In this document: positions 16,760 through 27,414 of the stretch, piece after piece | Layout: every line of letters starts with the position of its first letter | Numbering within the stretch: position 1 is the first letter of the stretch | Assembly: GCF_030697305.1 (NCBI RefSeq) | Contig: NZ_JAUYQL010000006.1 | Location: forward strand, 1-38,554 | Direction: 5' to 3' | DNA from: Phenylobacterium sp. | GTDB taxonomy: Bacteria; Pseudomonadota; Alphaproteobacteria; Caulobacterales; Caulobacteraceae | Length of the DNA: 38,554 bases | Made by a program: the position numbers and the translations under genes | The notes under the pieces: generated by a model | The model's input: only the letters and a program-made list of their open reading frames with translations | The model's database searches: none | What the model was told of the DNA's origin: nothing

Positions 16760-16975
16760 GTGACGTGCAGGTTCCAACGAAATCGCCGCCGGCGGAAGGC
16801 CTCTAGCGACCAATGGCGGATTGGCGCGCCGTCTCTAGACCAAAGAGATCTGCAGCTCGACGCCAACCTCGGCTACGTCTTGGACAGCGAAGACCCGACG
16901 GAGGGCGAGATGGTCGTGGTCGACACGAGCAAGCGGTTGAAGCGAATCGAGCGACCGGGAGAAGTAAGAGGATGA
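16760..16975 (+). pseudogene. Possible gene remnant upstream of the TonB-C-like gene
   Basis: This fills most of the 247-nt gap between divergent genes. One frame ends with a protein-like stretch (LQLDANLGYVLDSEDPTEGE, then MVVVDTSKRLKRIERPGEV). Its TGA overlaps the ATG of the next gene in an ATGA arrangement. No convincing start or ribosome site is seen, apart from a GTG at 16760 and an ATG at 16910. I do not recognise the family. It may be the tail of a lost gene or a short coupled peptide. Confidence 0.35.
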
Positions 16976-17694
16976 TGTCGATCCTGGCTCTCATGGCCCT
17001 CGCAGCCTCGGGTGACGCAAGCACCGCGCCGGTTCCGCCAATCGAAGAGGTCAGGTTCGCACCGCTGCCGACATCCGAGCGCGCCTTTGAGGCTCTTGGG
17101 CCCGTCGGGCCGTTCTACCCTGCCTCAGCGGCACAGGCTCGGCAGAATGGAGAAGCCATCATCCGGTGCCACACCGGTCCGGCCGGCGCACTGGCGCGCT
17201 GCAAGGTGATCTCGGAGCGGCCCGCTCGCTACGACTTCGGCGTCGCCGCGACCACGTTGGCGCAGCGTAAGCGAATTTTCTCCGTCTCGAGCCATCCGCC
17301 AGGCGAGGCGATAATGGTTCGCGTCCCCTTCGTGTTGGATGCGCTGGCGTCTTCCCCGGCCTCGCCGCCTGTAGATGACGTTGGGCCATTGAGAGCAGCG
17401 TCGCTGAAGTGGCGATCCACGCCGAGCGGTGGCGACTTCGCGCATGTTTTTCCGGCTGTAGCGCAACGAGATTCCGTCGAGGGGAAAGCGATCCTGCTGT
17501 GTCGCATAAGCCCAACGCGAGGGCTCAACGGCTGCACGGTGCAAACAGAAACCCCAGGGAACTACGGATTTGGGCGCGCGGCCGTATTGCTAAGTAAGAG
17601 GTTCACCCTGGATCAAATACAAACCGACCCTCGTGCATTAGAAGGCGCCGAGGTTCTACTCAGCTTGGTTTTTCGCCTCCCCAAAAAATCCTGA
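16972..17694 (+). CDS. Secreted protein with two TonB-C-like repeats
   Basis: 240-aa protein with a short hydrophobic N-terminus (MMSILALMALAASGDAS), a weak signal peptide or anchor. Two copies of a TonB C-terminal-like motif follow. The first (about 45-110) has YPASAAQARQNGEAIIRCHT, CKVISERPARYDFGVAA; the second (about 160-230) has FPAVAQRDSVEGKAILLC, CTVQTETPGNYGFGRAA. There is no proline-rich spacer of true TonB. By family knowledge such proteins sit in the periplasm, but the role is unknown. ATG 16972 or 16975 is the start, preceded by AAGAGG. Codon use is a little less GC-biased than in its neighbours. Confidence 0.75.
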   Translation: MMSILALMALAASGDASTAPVPPIEEVRFAPLPTSERAFEALGPVGPFYPASAAQARQNGEAIIRCHTGPAGALARCKVISERPARYDFGVAATTLAQRKRIFSVSSHPPGEAIMVRVPFVLDALASSPASPPVDDVGPLRAASLKWRSTPSGGDFAHVFPAVAQRDSVEGKAILLCRISPTRGLNGCTVQTETPGNYGFGRAAVLLSKRFTLDQIQTDPRALEGAEVLLSLVFRLPKKS

Positions 17695-17798
17695 TGTTCG
17701 AATCCAGCCGCCAGATACTGCGAAGATCCAAACCTCTCTCCGCCGCAGAAGGTGTCATGCCCGCCGTGGTTCTGGCCAGGATACGTCGCATGCGAATC

Positions 17799-18152
17799 CT
17801 AGAAGTGCCAGGCTCCTCCATAACGGCTGGCGGCCGCATCATTCGAGATCGCGGAGGCCCAGTATGTACCGGTAAATCCGCCGGGTAATTCCTTCTCGAA
17901 CAGATTTCTCGCAACGTCGTATTCCGGATGGGCGCCTTGGGGCAGGCAGGTATCGTAGTCGTCGGGTGTGAGGAACGCCGCCAGGGCGATGAAATCGAAT
18001 TTCCCGTGGAGGCCGGTCTCCTGCAAAGCTCGACGCACCTGTTGCGGCGTGTAGTATTTCGATGACCCCCAGTTCCTGGTCATCACCAACGGCAGCTGAC
18101 GCACCATCTTCCGCGCTGCACGCCGCGTTTGGAACTGAGTAAGCCAGCCCAT
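17799..18152 (-). CDS. Conserved-type hypothetical protein
   Basis: 117-aa protein starting MGWLTQFQTRRAARKMVRQL, with a basic amphipathic N-terminus and a middle part KYYTPQQVRRALQETGL and FDFIALAAFLTPDDY. No signal peptide or membrane span is visible. The start at 18152 is chosen for the AAGGCGGGG upstream; an ATG at 18176 lacks a ribosome site. It lies directly upstream of nothing on its strand and downstream of the C-terminal TonB-like gene in convergent orientation. I do not recognise the family with confidence. Confidence 0.7.
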   Translation of the reverse strand: MGWLTQFQTRRAARKMVRQLPLVMTRNWGSSKYYTPQQVRRALQETGLHGKFDFIALAAFLTPDDYDTCLPQGAHPEYDVARNLFEKELPGGFTGTYWASAISNDAAASRYGGAWHF

Positions 18153-18237
18153 CCTGGTCCCCGCCTTAAAGCTCATTGATGATGCGAGCCTGTGTCTGCA
18201 GGCTGGTCAAGGCCCGCTGCCCCAGCGCATGAAACCC

Positions 18238-20907
18238 TCACCCCAGCTTCCGGATCGCCGCGCTCAGCGGCCGCTCGCCGTCGCAGTAATCGGCCCAGGC
18301 CTCCGTCTTCGCCAGCAGTCCCGGCACGGTCCGCACGGTGTAGCGCCTCGGGTCCAGCCCGGCCTTCACCTGGCTCCAGGTCAGCGGCATCGACACCGTG
18401 GCCCCTTCCCGCGCGCGCGGTGACAGCGGCGCCACCGCCGTCGCCATGCGGTCGTTGCGCAGGTAGTCGAGGAAGATGCGGCCCTGGCGGAGCTTCTTGG
18501 CCATGTTGACCACGTAGCGGTCGGGGCTGTCGGCGGCCATCTGGGTGCACACCTTCTGGGCGAAGGCCTTGGCCGCCGGCCAGTCGGGTTTGCCCGCGCC
18601 TTTCTGCGCCTTCAGCGGCGTGACCACGTGCAGACCCTTGCCGCCCGTGGTCTTGCAGAAGCTGACCAGGCCCAGGGCGTCGAGGCGGTCGCGCACCTCA
18701 AGCGCGGCCTTGATCACCGTCTCGAACGTCACGTCCGGCCCGGGGTCGAGGTCGAACACCAGGCGGCCAGGGACCTCCGGCGCGAACGGCTGGCAGTTCC
18801 ACGGGTGGTATTCCAGCGCCCCGATCTGGGCCAGCGCCGCCAGCCCCTCGATGCGGTCGACCTGAAGGTAGGGCTTGTGATCGCCGAATACCTCCACCTC
18901 CTCCAGCAGGCTGGACGAGCCCTTGCCCGCGTGGCGCTGGAAGAACAGTTGCCCGCCCACCCCGTCCGGCGCGCGGATGATCGAGCACGGCCGCCCTTTC
19001 AGGTGCCGCATCATCCACGGCCCCACCGCCTCCAAGTAGCGGGCGAGGTCGAGCTTGGTGACCGGCTGGTCCTTCTCGGCCGAGTTCGGCCACAGCGGCT
19101 TGTCGGGGTTGGACAGTGTGACGCCCATCACCACCGGCGGGCCGGCCGGCGCGGCGCGCTTCGCCGGCGTCTTGGATGAGCCGGTCTGCGCCTTGCCGGG
19201 GGTCGGTTCGGCGAGCTCGATCTCGGCGGGATGGGCCGGCGCCTCGGCCTCGACCTCCTCCGCCGGCTTGTCGGCGCGCAGGCCCTTGAACGATCCCTGC
19301 CGCACCATGCCGCCGCCGGTGAAGCCTGCGAACTCGATCTCGGCCACCAGCTCGGGCTTGGCCCAGTGCACGCCCGGGCCCTTGCGCGGCACGCCTGGTC
19401 CGCTGAACGGACTTGCCTGCGCTTCAAGAGGCGCCAGCTTGGGCAGCACGCGCGCCACCGTCTCGCGGCCGAAGCCTGTGCCCACCCGGCCGGTGTAGAT
19501 CAGCTTGCCGTCGCGATGGACGCCTACCAGCAGCGAGCGCAGTTGCCCCGCCTCGCCCGTCCAACCGCCGATCACCACCTCGTGGCCAGCCCGGCACTTG
19601 GACTTGGTCCAGGCGTCCTGGCGGCCCGAGCGATAGGGCGCGTCCAGCCGCTTCGAGACGATGCCCTCCAGCGACATGCGGCAGGCCGACTGCAGCACTG
19701 CGTCGCCCGCGGTCTCGAAGTGGTCGACGTAACGGATGCGCGTCCCCGCGCCTTCCAGCGCCGCCCCCAGACGTTGCTTGCGCTCGCGCAGGGTCAGGTC
19801 GCGCAGGTCCTCGCCGTCCGCAAACAGCAGGTCGAAGGCGAAGAAGATCAGGTCGTCGGTCTTGCCGTCCGACAGCGCCGCCTGCAGGGCGGGGAAGTCG
19901 GGCGAACCGGCATGGTCCAGGGCGCAGGCCTCGCCGTCATAGACGCCGTCGGCCAGTTTCGCGCCCTCGCGGGCGATGGCCTTGAACTTCGCCGTCCAGT
20001 CCAGGCCCTTGCGGGTCTTCAGTGTCGCCTTGCCGCCCTCGACGCGAAGCTGCAGCCGGTAGCCGTCGAACTTGATCTCGTGTCCCCAGCCCGCGCCGGG
20101 CGGCGGCCGGTCCACCAGCTTGCATAGGGCCGGTTCAATGAACCCCGGCGTCGCAGCGATCTTGGGGGTGGGCGAGGCCGCCTTGGCTTTCGGAGCGGCT
20201 TTCGCCTTCGTCGCCGTCTTCGGTTCAGCCGTCGCCGGTTCCGCGCGGTTCGACCGCCACACCGCGTCCGGCGCAGCCGCCTTGGCGCTCTTGGTCATGA
20301 ACGGCGTCGGCCCGCGGCCCTTGCCGGCGGCGATGTCGTCCAGCGCTCGCCCGGAGGCGACGGACTTGGTCTCCACCTCCACCAGACCTTGCGCGGCGCC
20401 GTCCACCGCCCAGCCGTCGTGGTGTTTGATCAGCAGCCAGTTGTCGTGTTTTTCCTTCTCACGGCGCTTCATCCGTATAAGGACGAAGCCGCCTTTCAGG
20501 CGTTCTCCGTCGAGGATGAACTTCAGTTCGCCCTTGGCCAGCCCTGCGTGGGCGTCGAACCCCGGCTCCGGCTCCCAATAGCCGCGGTCCCACAGCATCA
20601 CTGTCCCGCCGCCGTACTGGCCGGCGGGGATCGTGCCTTCGAAGTCGCCATAGTCGAGCGGGTGATCTTCGGTCTGCACGGCCAGGCGCTTGTCGGCCGG
20701 ATCCAGCGACGGCCCGCGGGTCACCGCCCAGGACTTGAACACCCCGTCCAGTTCCAGCCGGAAGTCGTAGTGCAGGCGAGTTGCGGCATGCTTCTGGATC
20801 ACGAAACGCAAGCGTTCGGACTTAGCCGTCTGATCGGCGCCGCTGGGCTCCGGGGTCTGGTTGAAATCCCGCATCGACCGGTAGCGAGCGAGCTTGTCGA
20901 GCGCCAT
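18238..20907 (-). CDS. ligD: Multifunctional ATP-dependent DNA ligase LigD
   Basis: 889-aa LigD, the end-processing and sealing enzyme of bacterial non-homologous end joining with Ku. The domain order is PE-ligase-polymerase. The 3'-phosphoesterase (about 10-165) has [14 protein letters not shown] and [20 protein letters not shown]. An Ala/Lys linker follows (about 220-255). The ligase core has the adenylated Lys in EIKFDGYR (about residue 279). The C-terminal archaeo-eukaryotic primase-type domain has [12 protein letters not shown] and [13 protein letters not shown]. The ATG at 20907 follows AAGGGG; a TTG at 20916 is possible. It lies 24 nt after otsA on the same strand and may be partly read through from it. 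Confidence 0.96.
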   Translation of the reverse strand: MALDKLARYRSMRDFNQTPEPSGADQTAKSERLRFVIQKHAATRLHYDFRLELDGVFKSWAVTRGPSLDPADKRLAVQTEDHPLDYGDFEGTIPAGQYGGGTVMLWDRGYWEPEPGFDAHAGLAKGELKFILDGERLKGGFVLIRMKRREKEKHDNWLLIKHHDGWAVDGAAQGLVEVETKSVASGRALDDIAAGKGRGPTPFMTKSAKAAAPDAVWRSNRAEPATAEPKTATKAKAAPKAKAASPTPKIAATPGFIEPALCKLVDRPPPGAGWGHEIKFDGYRLQLRVEGGKATLKTRKGLDWTAKFKAIAREGAKLADGVYDGEACALDHAGSPDFPALQAALSDGKTDDLIFFAFDLLFADGEDLRDLTLRERKQRLGAALEGAGTRIRYVDHFETAGDAVLQSACRMSLEGIVSKRLDAPYRSGRQDAWTKSKCRAGHEVVIGGWTGEAGQLRSLLVGVHRDGKLIYTGRVGTGFGRETVARVLPKLAPLEAQASPFSGPGVPRKGPGVHWAKPELVAEIEFAGFTGGGMVRQGSFKGLRADKPAEEVEAEAPAHPAEIELAEPTPGKAQTGSSKTPAKRAAPAGPPVVMGVTLSNPDKPLWPNSAEKDQPVTKLDLARYLEAVGPWMMRHLKGRPCSIIRAPDGVGGQLFFQRHAGKGSSSLLEEVEVFGDHKPYLQVDRIEGLAALAQIGALEYHPWNCQPFAPEVPGRLVFDLDPGPDVTFETVIKAALEVRDRLDALGLVSFCKTTGGKGLHVVTPLKAQKGAGKPDWPAAKAFAQKVCTQMAADSPDRYVVNMAKKLRQGRIFLDYLRNDRMATAVAPLSPRAREGATVSMPLTWSQVKAGLDPRRYTVRTVPGLLAKTEAWADYCDGERPLSAAIRKLG

Positions 20908-20931
20908 CTGCCCCAACCCCTTAGGGACGCC

Positions 20932-22335
20932 TCAGCCCGCCAGGGCGGCCTTGGACTGCGCGTCGTCGTCGGCCAGCGCGGTGACGAAGGCGTCGCGCCA
21001 GCCCTCCACGTCCTCGCCCTGGACGTTCTCGAACAGAGCGCGCCAGCGGCGGATTCGCTCCGCCAGCCCCATCGACAGGGCTCGCTTCAGCGCATCGGCG
21101 ATCTCCTCGGGGCTGTTGGGGTTGACCAGCAGCGCCTCCTTCAACTGGGTCGCCGCGCCGGCGAAGCGCGAGAGCACCAGCACGCCGGGGTCCTGCGGGT
21201 CCTGGGCGGCGACGAACTCCTTGGCCACCAGGTTCATCCCGTCGCGCAACGGCGTCACCAGCCCGACGCTCGCTGCGCCATAGATGCCGGCTAGGTCGTC
21301 GCGCCGGTAGTTGCGGTTGACGTAGCGCACCGGGTTCCAGTCGACGTCGGCGAACTCGCCGTTGATCCGACCTGACAGGGCGTCCAGCCGGGCGCGGATC
21401 TCCTGATATGTGTCGACACCCTCGCGCGACACCGGCGCGATCTGCAGCATCAGCACCTCGCGCCGCAGGTCGGGATTGTCCGCCAGCAGCCGCTCGAAAC
21501 CTAAGAAGCGCTCCTCCAGGCCCTTGGAATAGTCCAGCCGGTCGACGCCGATGATCATCTGCTTGAACACGGTGGAGGCGGTCATGATGTCGCGCATCCG
21601 CCGGGCGCGCGGGCCGCGGACCATCTGGGCGAAGTCCTTGGCGTCGATGCCGATCGGGAACTCGCCGACGCTGAGCGTGTGGCCGAAGGCGCGCAGCTTG
21701 TCGGGCGCGATCCGCTCACCGGCGGCCTCGGTCAGCACATATTCCTCGAACGCCTGCAGATACTCGTGGGTCTGGAACCCGACCAGGTCGTAGTCGAACA
21801 TCGCCTGCACCAGTTGCCGGTGGCCCGGCAGGGTGGCGATCACCTGATAGGCCGGCCAGGGCACGTGCAGGAAGAAGCCGATGCGGTTGCGCACCCCCAG
21901 CGCCCGTAGCTCGCGCGCCAGCGGGATCAGGTGGTAGTCATGCACCCAGATCAGGTCGTCCGGCGCGATCAGCGGCCGCAGGGTTTCGGCGAACCGCCGG
22001 TTCACCCGCTCATAGCCCTCGCCGTACGAACGGTCGTAGGCGGTCAGATCCATCCGGTAGTGGAACAACGGCCACAGCGTCTTGTTGGCGTAGCCGTTGT
22101 AGTACTCGTTGAAGTCGGTCTCCTCGAGATCAACGGTGGCCGCCGTCACCCCGTCGAATTCCTCGATGCTGAGCTCGCCGGTGAAGGCCGGCACGGTGCG
22201 CCCGCTCCAGCCGAACCACAGGCCCGAGTATTGGCGAAGCGCCGCCGAAAGCGCCATGGCCAGGCCGCCGACGCTCTCGTCGCCCTTGCCCGTGGGCGGA
22301 TTCACCCGGTTGGACACCACGATCAGCCGGCTCAC
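20932..22335 (-). CDS. otsA: Trehalose-6-phosphate synthase
   Basis: 467-aa GT20 enzyme that makes trehalose-6-phosphate from UDP-glucose and glucose-6-phosphate, a step in osmoprotectant synthesis. The N-terminus SRLIVVSNRVNPP with a glycine-rich GGLAMALSAALR, the WVHDYHLIPLARELR stretch, FFLHVPWPAYQV, and VDRLDYSKGLEERFLGFERL are family hallmarks. TPLRDGMNLVAKEFVAAQ carries the acid that binds the nucleotide sugar. The start is GTG 22335, which overlaps the otsB stop (GTGA), so translation is coupled. The order here is otsB then otsA. Confidence 0.97.
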   Translation of the reverse strand: MSRLIVVSNRVNPPTGKGDESVGGLAMALSAALRQYSGLWFGWSGRTVPAFTGELSIEEFDGVTAATVDLEETDFNEYYNGYANKTLWPLFHYRMDLTAYDRSYGEGYERVNRRFAETLRPLIAPDDLIWVHDYHLIPLARELRALGVRNRIGFFLHVPWPAYQVIATLPGHRQLVQAMFDYDLVGFQTHEYLQAFEEYVLTEAAGERIAPDKLRAFGHTLSVGEFPIGIDAKDFAQMVRGPRARRMRDIMTASTVFKQMIIGVDRLDYSKGLEERFLGFERLLADNPDLRREVLMLQIAPVSREGVDTYQEIRARLDALSGRINGEFADVDWNPVRYVNRNYRRDDLAGIYGAASVGLVTPLRDGMNLVAKEFVAAQDPQDPGVLVLSRFAGAATQLKEALLVNPNSPEEIADALKRALSMGLAERIRRWRALFENVQGEDVEGWRDAFVTALADDDAQSKAALAG

Positions 22336-23078
22336 AGCGAGGCCTCCAGCCAAGCCAGCGCCGCGTCCACGTCGTCCAGCCGCCAGCGGGCGTGGCTGCG
22401 CCGCTCAGGTCCCACCAGCACGCCGAAGCCGCCCGCGACCTCCGCGCCCACGAAACCGTCCTCGTCTGTCTGGTCGTCGCCGACGAACACCGGCTGGGCG
22501 CCGGCAAACGGCGCGCTCTTCAGGAACGCGGCCAGCGCATCGCCCTTATCGGGGCCTGGGGTGCGCAGCTCCACCACCATGTGGCCATCCTGGCGCATCA
22601 GGCCCGTGGCCGCCGCCAACTCACCCGCCAGCACGCCCGCGGCTTGCGCCAGCGCCGGAGCCTGGCGAAAATGGAGGGCGACGCTCGGGCCCTTGTCCTC
22701 GACGATCAGACCCGCGTCACGCGCCGCGAACCGTTCGAACCCGCTGCGGGCCATCAACAGCCCGGGATGAACCGCGGCGGCGTGGATGCGTCCGTCGGCG
22801 TCGCGCCGCACCAGGCCGTGGACCGCGGCGACCGCGGCCACGCGCCCCTCCAGGATGCGATCGACATCGGCCAGAGCCCGGCCGCTGATCACCGCGAGGC
22901 GCCCATCCAGCGCGATCGCCAGTCGCTCCAGCAGGCTGGTGCGTCGTGGGTCGGGCACGACGTCCTGCGGCCTGGCCGCGATCTGCGCCAGGGTGCCGTC
23001 CAGGTCGAGGAACAGCGCCGTCCCGGAAAGCTTGAGCGCGGGCGGCGGCATGCCGATGCTGAGTTCCTGCAGTCCCAT
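22332..23078 (-). CDS. otsB: Trehalose-6-phosphate phosphatase
   Basis: 248-aa HAD-superfamily phosphatase that removes phosphate from trehalose-6-phosphate to give trehalose. Motif I is FLDLDGTLA (catalytic Asp nucleophile), and the VISGRALADVDRIL segment follows. The late GDDQTDEDGFVGA is motif IV with the Mg-binding acids. It starts MGLQELSIGMPPPALK at 23078, supported by AGAGGAAAT. It is the first gene of otsB-otsA and diverges from zwf across a 176-nt gap. Confidence 0.96.
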   Translation of the reverse strand: MGLQELSIGMPPPALKLSGTALFLDLDGTLAQIAARPQDVVPDPRRTSLLERLAIALDGRLAVISGRALADVDRILEGRVAAVAAVHGLVRRDADGRIHAAAVHPGLLMARSGFERFAARDAGLIVEDKGPSVALHFRQAPALAQAAGVLAGELAAATGLMRQDGHMVVELRTPGPDKGDALAAFLKSAPFAGAQPVFVGDDQTDEDGFVGAEVAGGFGVLVGPERRSHARWRLDDVDAALAWLEASL

Positions 23079-23184
23079 ATTTCCTCTGGTTGCCGCTTGC
23101 GCAGCGGCGCCTCCGCGCGCAGCGGCCCGCGCGGCGTGCAGCCGTGGTGCAACTCTTCCGTCCGTGGATATGAACGATGCAGAC

Positions 23185-23217
23185 GCCTTGACGTTGCAAG
23201 GCGCGTTCGACGCTATC
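23185..23217 (+). promoter_or_regulatory. Candidate zwf promoter with overlapping inverted repeat
   Basis: TTGACG at 23188-23193 and GCTATC at 23212-23217 (18-bp spacing) resemble a Caulobacter-type housekeeping promoter. The TTGACG overlaps a perfect 6-bp inverted repeat (23185-23190 with 23197-23202), a possible operator. It lies 38-70 nt before the zwf ATG. No known repressor motif such as HexR is recognised. Confidence 0.4.
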
Positions 23218-23254
23218 TCGCGCTTCGCGTTCTTGTGAGCAGAAGGTGCACGCC

Positions 23255-24718
<1,464 letters not shown>

Positions 24719-24803
24719 CGCAACGGCGCCTGCTCGCCTGTGGCGCGAAGATTGCTCCTCCCGATTCACCGGCCAGCAGGCCGTATCATCGGGAGACAAT
24801 CAC

Positions 24804-24980
24804 ATGGGCATGTCCCTGGAACTCGCCAACGCCCGCGCCTTTGCAGAAGCCGAAGAGCGCCTGAAGCAATACGGCGCACTGGCGCCTGACCTGTGCATCG
24901 AAGAGTACATGGCGCTCGGCGTCGAGAACCCCCGCCGCCAGGAACTGACCAAGGTCATCGCCGCGCTCAGCATGATGTAG
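24804..24980 (+). CDS. Small hypothetical protein, 58 aa
   Basis: 58-aa frame (MGMSLELANARAFAEAEERL, then KQYGALAPDLCIEEYMALG) preceded by GGGAGACAATCAC. It is mostly helical and acidic, with no membrane segment. ATG 24810 is an alternative start. Codon use matches local genes, and the length and ribosome site support it. I do not know the family. Confidence 0.55.
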   Translation: MGMSLELANARAFAEAEERLKQYGALAPDLCIEEYMALGVENPRRQELTKVIAALSMM

Positions 24981-25083
24981 GCGGCTGGCAGGGCTAGCGC
25001 CCCTGCGCGATGAACGGCTGTTCGTCCCGGACGTTTGGAAGAGTATCGTCGAGCTGACGAGAGAGCTTCCGAAGGTCCACGCC

Positions 25084-25473
25084 ATGCGCGCACTCATCGT
25101 CTCAGCCGCCGCCGTCCTGGCGATCGCCGCGTCCACGGCCTCCGCCGCCGACGCGCCGAAGCCTGAGCGCAACTGCTTCGTCAGCAACAGCTGGCAGGGC
25201 TGGAGCGCGCCGGGCGACAGCGACTTCCTGCTGTTGCGGGTGAGCGGGAGAGACATCTGGCGGGTCGACCTGACCCCGGGCGTGCACGTCAACAAGAGCC
25301 CCAACCGGTTCCTGGTCAACGAGATGCGCGGCTCCACCTGGATCTGCTCGGCCATCGATCTCGACCTGACGCTGTCCGACCGTGACGGCTTCCGCCAGCC
25401 GCTGATCGCGAAGTCGCTGCGCAAGCTGACCCCCGAAGAGATCGCCGTCGTCCCGCCTAGAGACCTTCCCTGA
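25084..25473 (+). CDS. Small secreted protein (DUF6491-like)
   Basis: 129-aa protein with a clear signal peptide (MRALIVSAAAVLAIAASTASA, cut after ASA or AADA). The mature part has a CFVSNSWQGWSAPGDSDFLL segment, then RVSGRDIWRVDLTPG and a second Cys in STWICSAID. The pair of Cys and the WR.DL strand pattern resemble small periplasmic proteins of Caulobacterales and Sphingomonadales annotated as DUF6491; this assignment is from memory and tentative. ATG 25084 follows GAAGG. It converges with the HPP-family gene. Confidence 0.75.
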   Translation: MRALIVSAAAVLAIAASTASAADAPKPERNCFVSNSWQGWSAPGDSDFLLLRVSGRDIWRVDLTPGVHVNKSPNRFLVNEMRGSTWICSAIDLDLTLSDRDGFRQPLIAKSLRKLTPEEIAVVPPRDLP

Positions 25474-25497
25474 CCGCGCAGACCTGACCTTCATATG

Positions 25498-26604
25498 TCA
25501 AGGTAGCGAACCGCCTTGGCGTTCTCTGCCGGCCACAACCGCCTCGACGACATGGGCCCGGTAGAGCACCGCCAGTAGATCGGTCTGGGTGATCACGCCC
25601 AGGAGCACGCGGTCGGCGTCCACCACCATCACCTCGTGCGCCTTGCCGCTGGACAGGAGCGGGAACAACGTCTCGATCGCCGCGCGCGGTGGAACGCGGT
25701 GCACGAACGGGTCGATCACACTCTCCACCGGTCGGCTACGCCCGGCTGCGAGCTCGGCGCGGCGCGCCATGCCCACGACGCGACGGCGATCGTCGATCAC
25801 AGGGGCTACCCGCAAGTCGTGCTGGCGAAGGTAGGCAAGCGCGCTCTCGCAGCTCTGATGAGCGTCGAGCGCCACCACGTCTCGGGACATGATCTCTTCG
25901 CAGCGGATCTGCGAATGGATGCGCCGGCTGGCCTGGATCTCAACCTGATGGAACAGGGCGTCGAGATCTTCGCGGCTGACGTCCAGCAGTTCGCCGTACT
26001 GGGCCAAGGCTGCGTCGATATCGGCGGAGGTGAATCCGCCGCGCTCGCTGGGTGGACGGTCATGTGTCCCATGCGGGCTGGCTGGCAGATGCGCGCGGTG
26101 CGGATAGCTGCGCCCGCTCAGCTTCACGGCCACCGTTGATGAGAGGACCAGCAGGACCGAACACAACGCAACCGGCCCGACAACGGTCTCGAGGCTTGGA
26201 GCGCTCGCCAGAGCTGCGCCCAGCGCGACCGCGCCTCCGGGCGGGTGCAGGCATCCGAGCATCAGCATCACCAGGATCGCCGCGCCCACGGCGACGGCGG
26301 CGGCGAGGATCGGCTGGTGGATCGCCATCGCGCAGCCCAGCCCCACCAGTCCCGACAGGACATTGCCGCCGATCACGGCGCGCGGCTGGGCCAGGGGACT
26401 TGCAGGAACCGCGCAGATCAGCACCGCCGAGGCGCCGATCGGCGGAGCGAGTAAGGGTTCGAGACGCAGGTCTCCGACCACCGCGGCATGGGCTGCAAAA
26501 CCGGTGATCGCCACCACTGCGACGGCGCTGAGCGCTGCGCGGCAGCCTGTGGAGAACGAAACCGGCGTGGGGCCCCGCAGCAGGGGAAGGCGGAGGGGTG
26601 TCAT
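25498..26604 (-). CDS. HPP-family membrane protein with two CBS domains
   Basis: 368-aa protein. The N-terminal part (about 1-165) is an HPP transmembrane domain with four or more hydrophobic segments and the LHPPGGAVALGAALA signature; the PPIGASAVLICAVPASPLAQPRA region is typical. A polar linker is followed by two CBS motifs (about 235-355: IMSRDVVALDAHQ, VAPVIDDRRRVVGM; then EVMVVDADRVLLGVITQTDL) that probably bind adenosine nucleotides. Some HPP proteins act as nitrite transporters in plastids and cyanobacteria; the substrate here is unknown. It diverges from ccmC with a 74-nt gap. Confidence 0.9.
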   Translation of the reverse strand: MTPLRLPLLRGPTPVSFSTGCRAALSAVAVVAITGFAAHAAVVGDLRLEPLLAPPIGASAVLICAVPASPLAQPRAVIGGNVLSGLVGLGCAMAIHQPILAAAVAVGAAILVMLMLGCLHPPGGAVALGAALASAPSLETVVGPVALCSVLLVLSSTVAVKLSGRSYPHRAHLPASPHGTHDRPPSERGGFTSADIDAALAQYGELLDVSREDLDALFHQVEIQASRRIHSQIRCEEIMSRDVVALDAHQSCESALAYLRQHDLRVAPVIDDRRRVVGMARRAELAAGRSRPVESVIDPFVHRVPPRAAIETLFPLLSSGKAHEVMVVDADRVLLGVITQTDLLAVLYRAHVVEAVVAGRERQGGSLP

Positions 26605-26678
26605 CGACGCGTCGTGCCTGAACGGCCGATGGGCTTCAACCCATTGGCATAGACCGCGCCGGAGGCTAAGCCCGCCGC

Positions 26679-27407
26679 ATGATCCCGGCGCCCGCCTTCC
26701 TGTCCAATCCGGAGCGGTTCATGGCGTTCTCGCGCTGGGCGGCGCCGTTGTTCGGCGTGATCGCTACAGGGCTCGCGCTGGCTGGCCTGTGGCTCGGCTT
26801 CACCGCGCCCGAGGACTACCAGCAGGGCGACACGGTGCGGATCATGTTCATCCATGTTCCCGCCGCCTGGATGAGCCTGTTCGTCTACCTCTGCCTGGGG
26901 GGCGCCAGCCTGCTGTCGCTGGTGTTCCGACACGTGCTGGCCGACGCCGCCGCCCAGGCCGCGGCTCCGCTCGGCGCGGCCTTCACCTTCCTCGCCCTGG
27001 TCACCGGCGCGCTCTGGGGACGGCCGATGTGGGGCGCCTGGTGGGTGTGGGACGCGCGCCTGACCTCGGTGCTGGTGCTGTTCCTGTTCTACCTGGCCTA
27101 CATCGCGTTGCGCGGCGCTATGGACGACGAGGCCAAGAGCGCGCGCGCCGCGGCGATCCTGGCCCTGGTCGGCTTGGTCAACCTGCCGATCGTCCACTGG
27201 TCGGTGAACTGGTGGAACACCCTGCACCAGGGCGCCTCGGTGTTCCGCGCCCAGGGCCCGACGATGGCGGCGGTGTACCTTTGGCCGCTGCTGCTGATGG
27301 CGCTCGCCTACATGGGGGCGTTCGGCGCGTTGTGGCTGGTGCGTATCCGCGCGGAGTTGTGGCGCCGACGCGCCGAGGCCGCCGCCATGCGCGCGGCGCG
27401 GGGCTGA
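26679..27407 (+). CDS. ccmC: Cytochrome c maturation heme-handling protein CcmC
   Basis: 242-aa six-span inner-membrane protein that loads heme onto CcmE during cytochrome c maturation. It has the periplasmic tryptophan-rich heme motif WGRPMWGAWWVWDARLTS (residues about 108-125) and flanking His residues in FIHVPAAWMS and IVHWSVNWWNTLHQG, all family hallmarks. The LSNPERFM N-terminus is family-like, supporting the ATG at 26679 over a better-sited ATG at 26721. It begins ccmC-ccmD-ccmG. ccmA and ccmB do not precede it; the upstream gene is on the other strand. Confidence 0.96.
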   Translation: MIPAPAFLSNPERFMAFSRWAAPLFGVIATGLALAGLWLGFTAPEDYQQGDTVRIMFIHVPAAWMSLFVYLCLGGASLLSLVFRHVLADAAAQAAAPLGAAFTFLALVTGALWGRPMWGAWWVWDARLTSVLVLFLFYLAYIALRGAMDDEAKSARAAAILALVGLVNLPIVHWSVNWWNTLHQGASVFRAQGPTMAAVYLWPLLLMALAYMGAFGALWLVRIRAELWRRRAEAAAMRAARG

Positions 27408-27414
27408 GGGTCGC

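Noticed and set aside
15739..16866. Long minus-strand open frame over the DHFR-like and hydrolase genes
   Set aside because: It is a different frame of the same strand as two clear genes and gives a repetitive Arg/Gly product.
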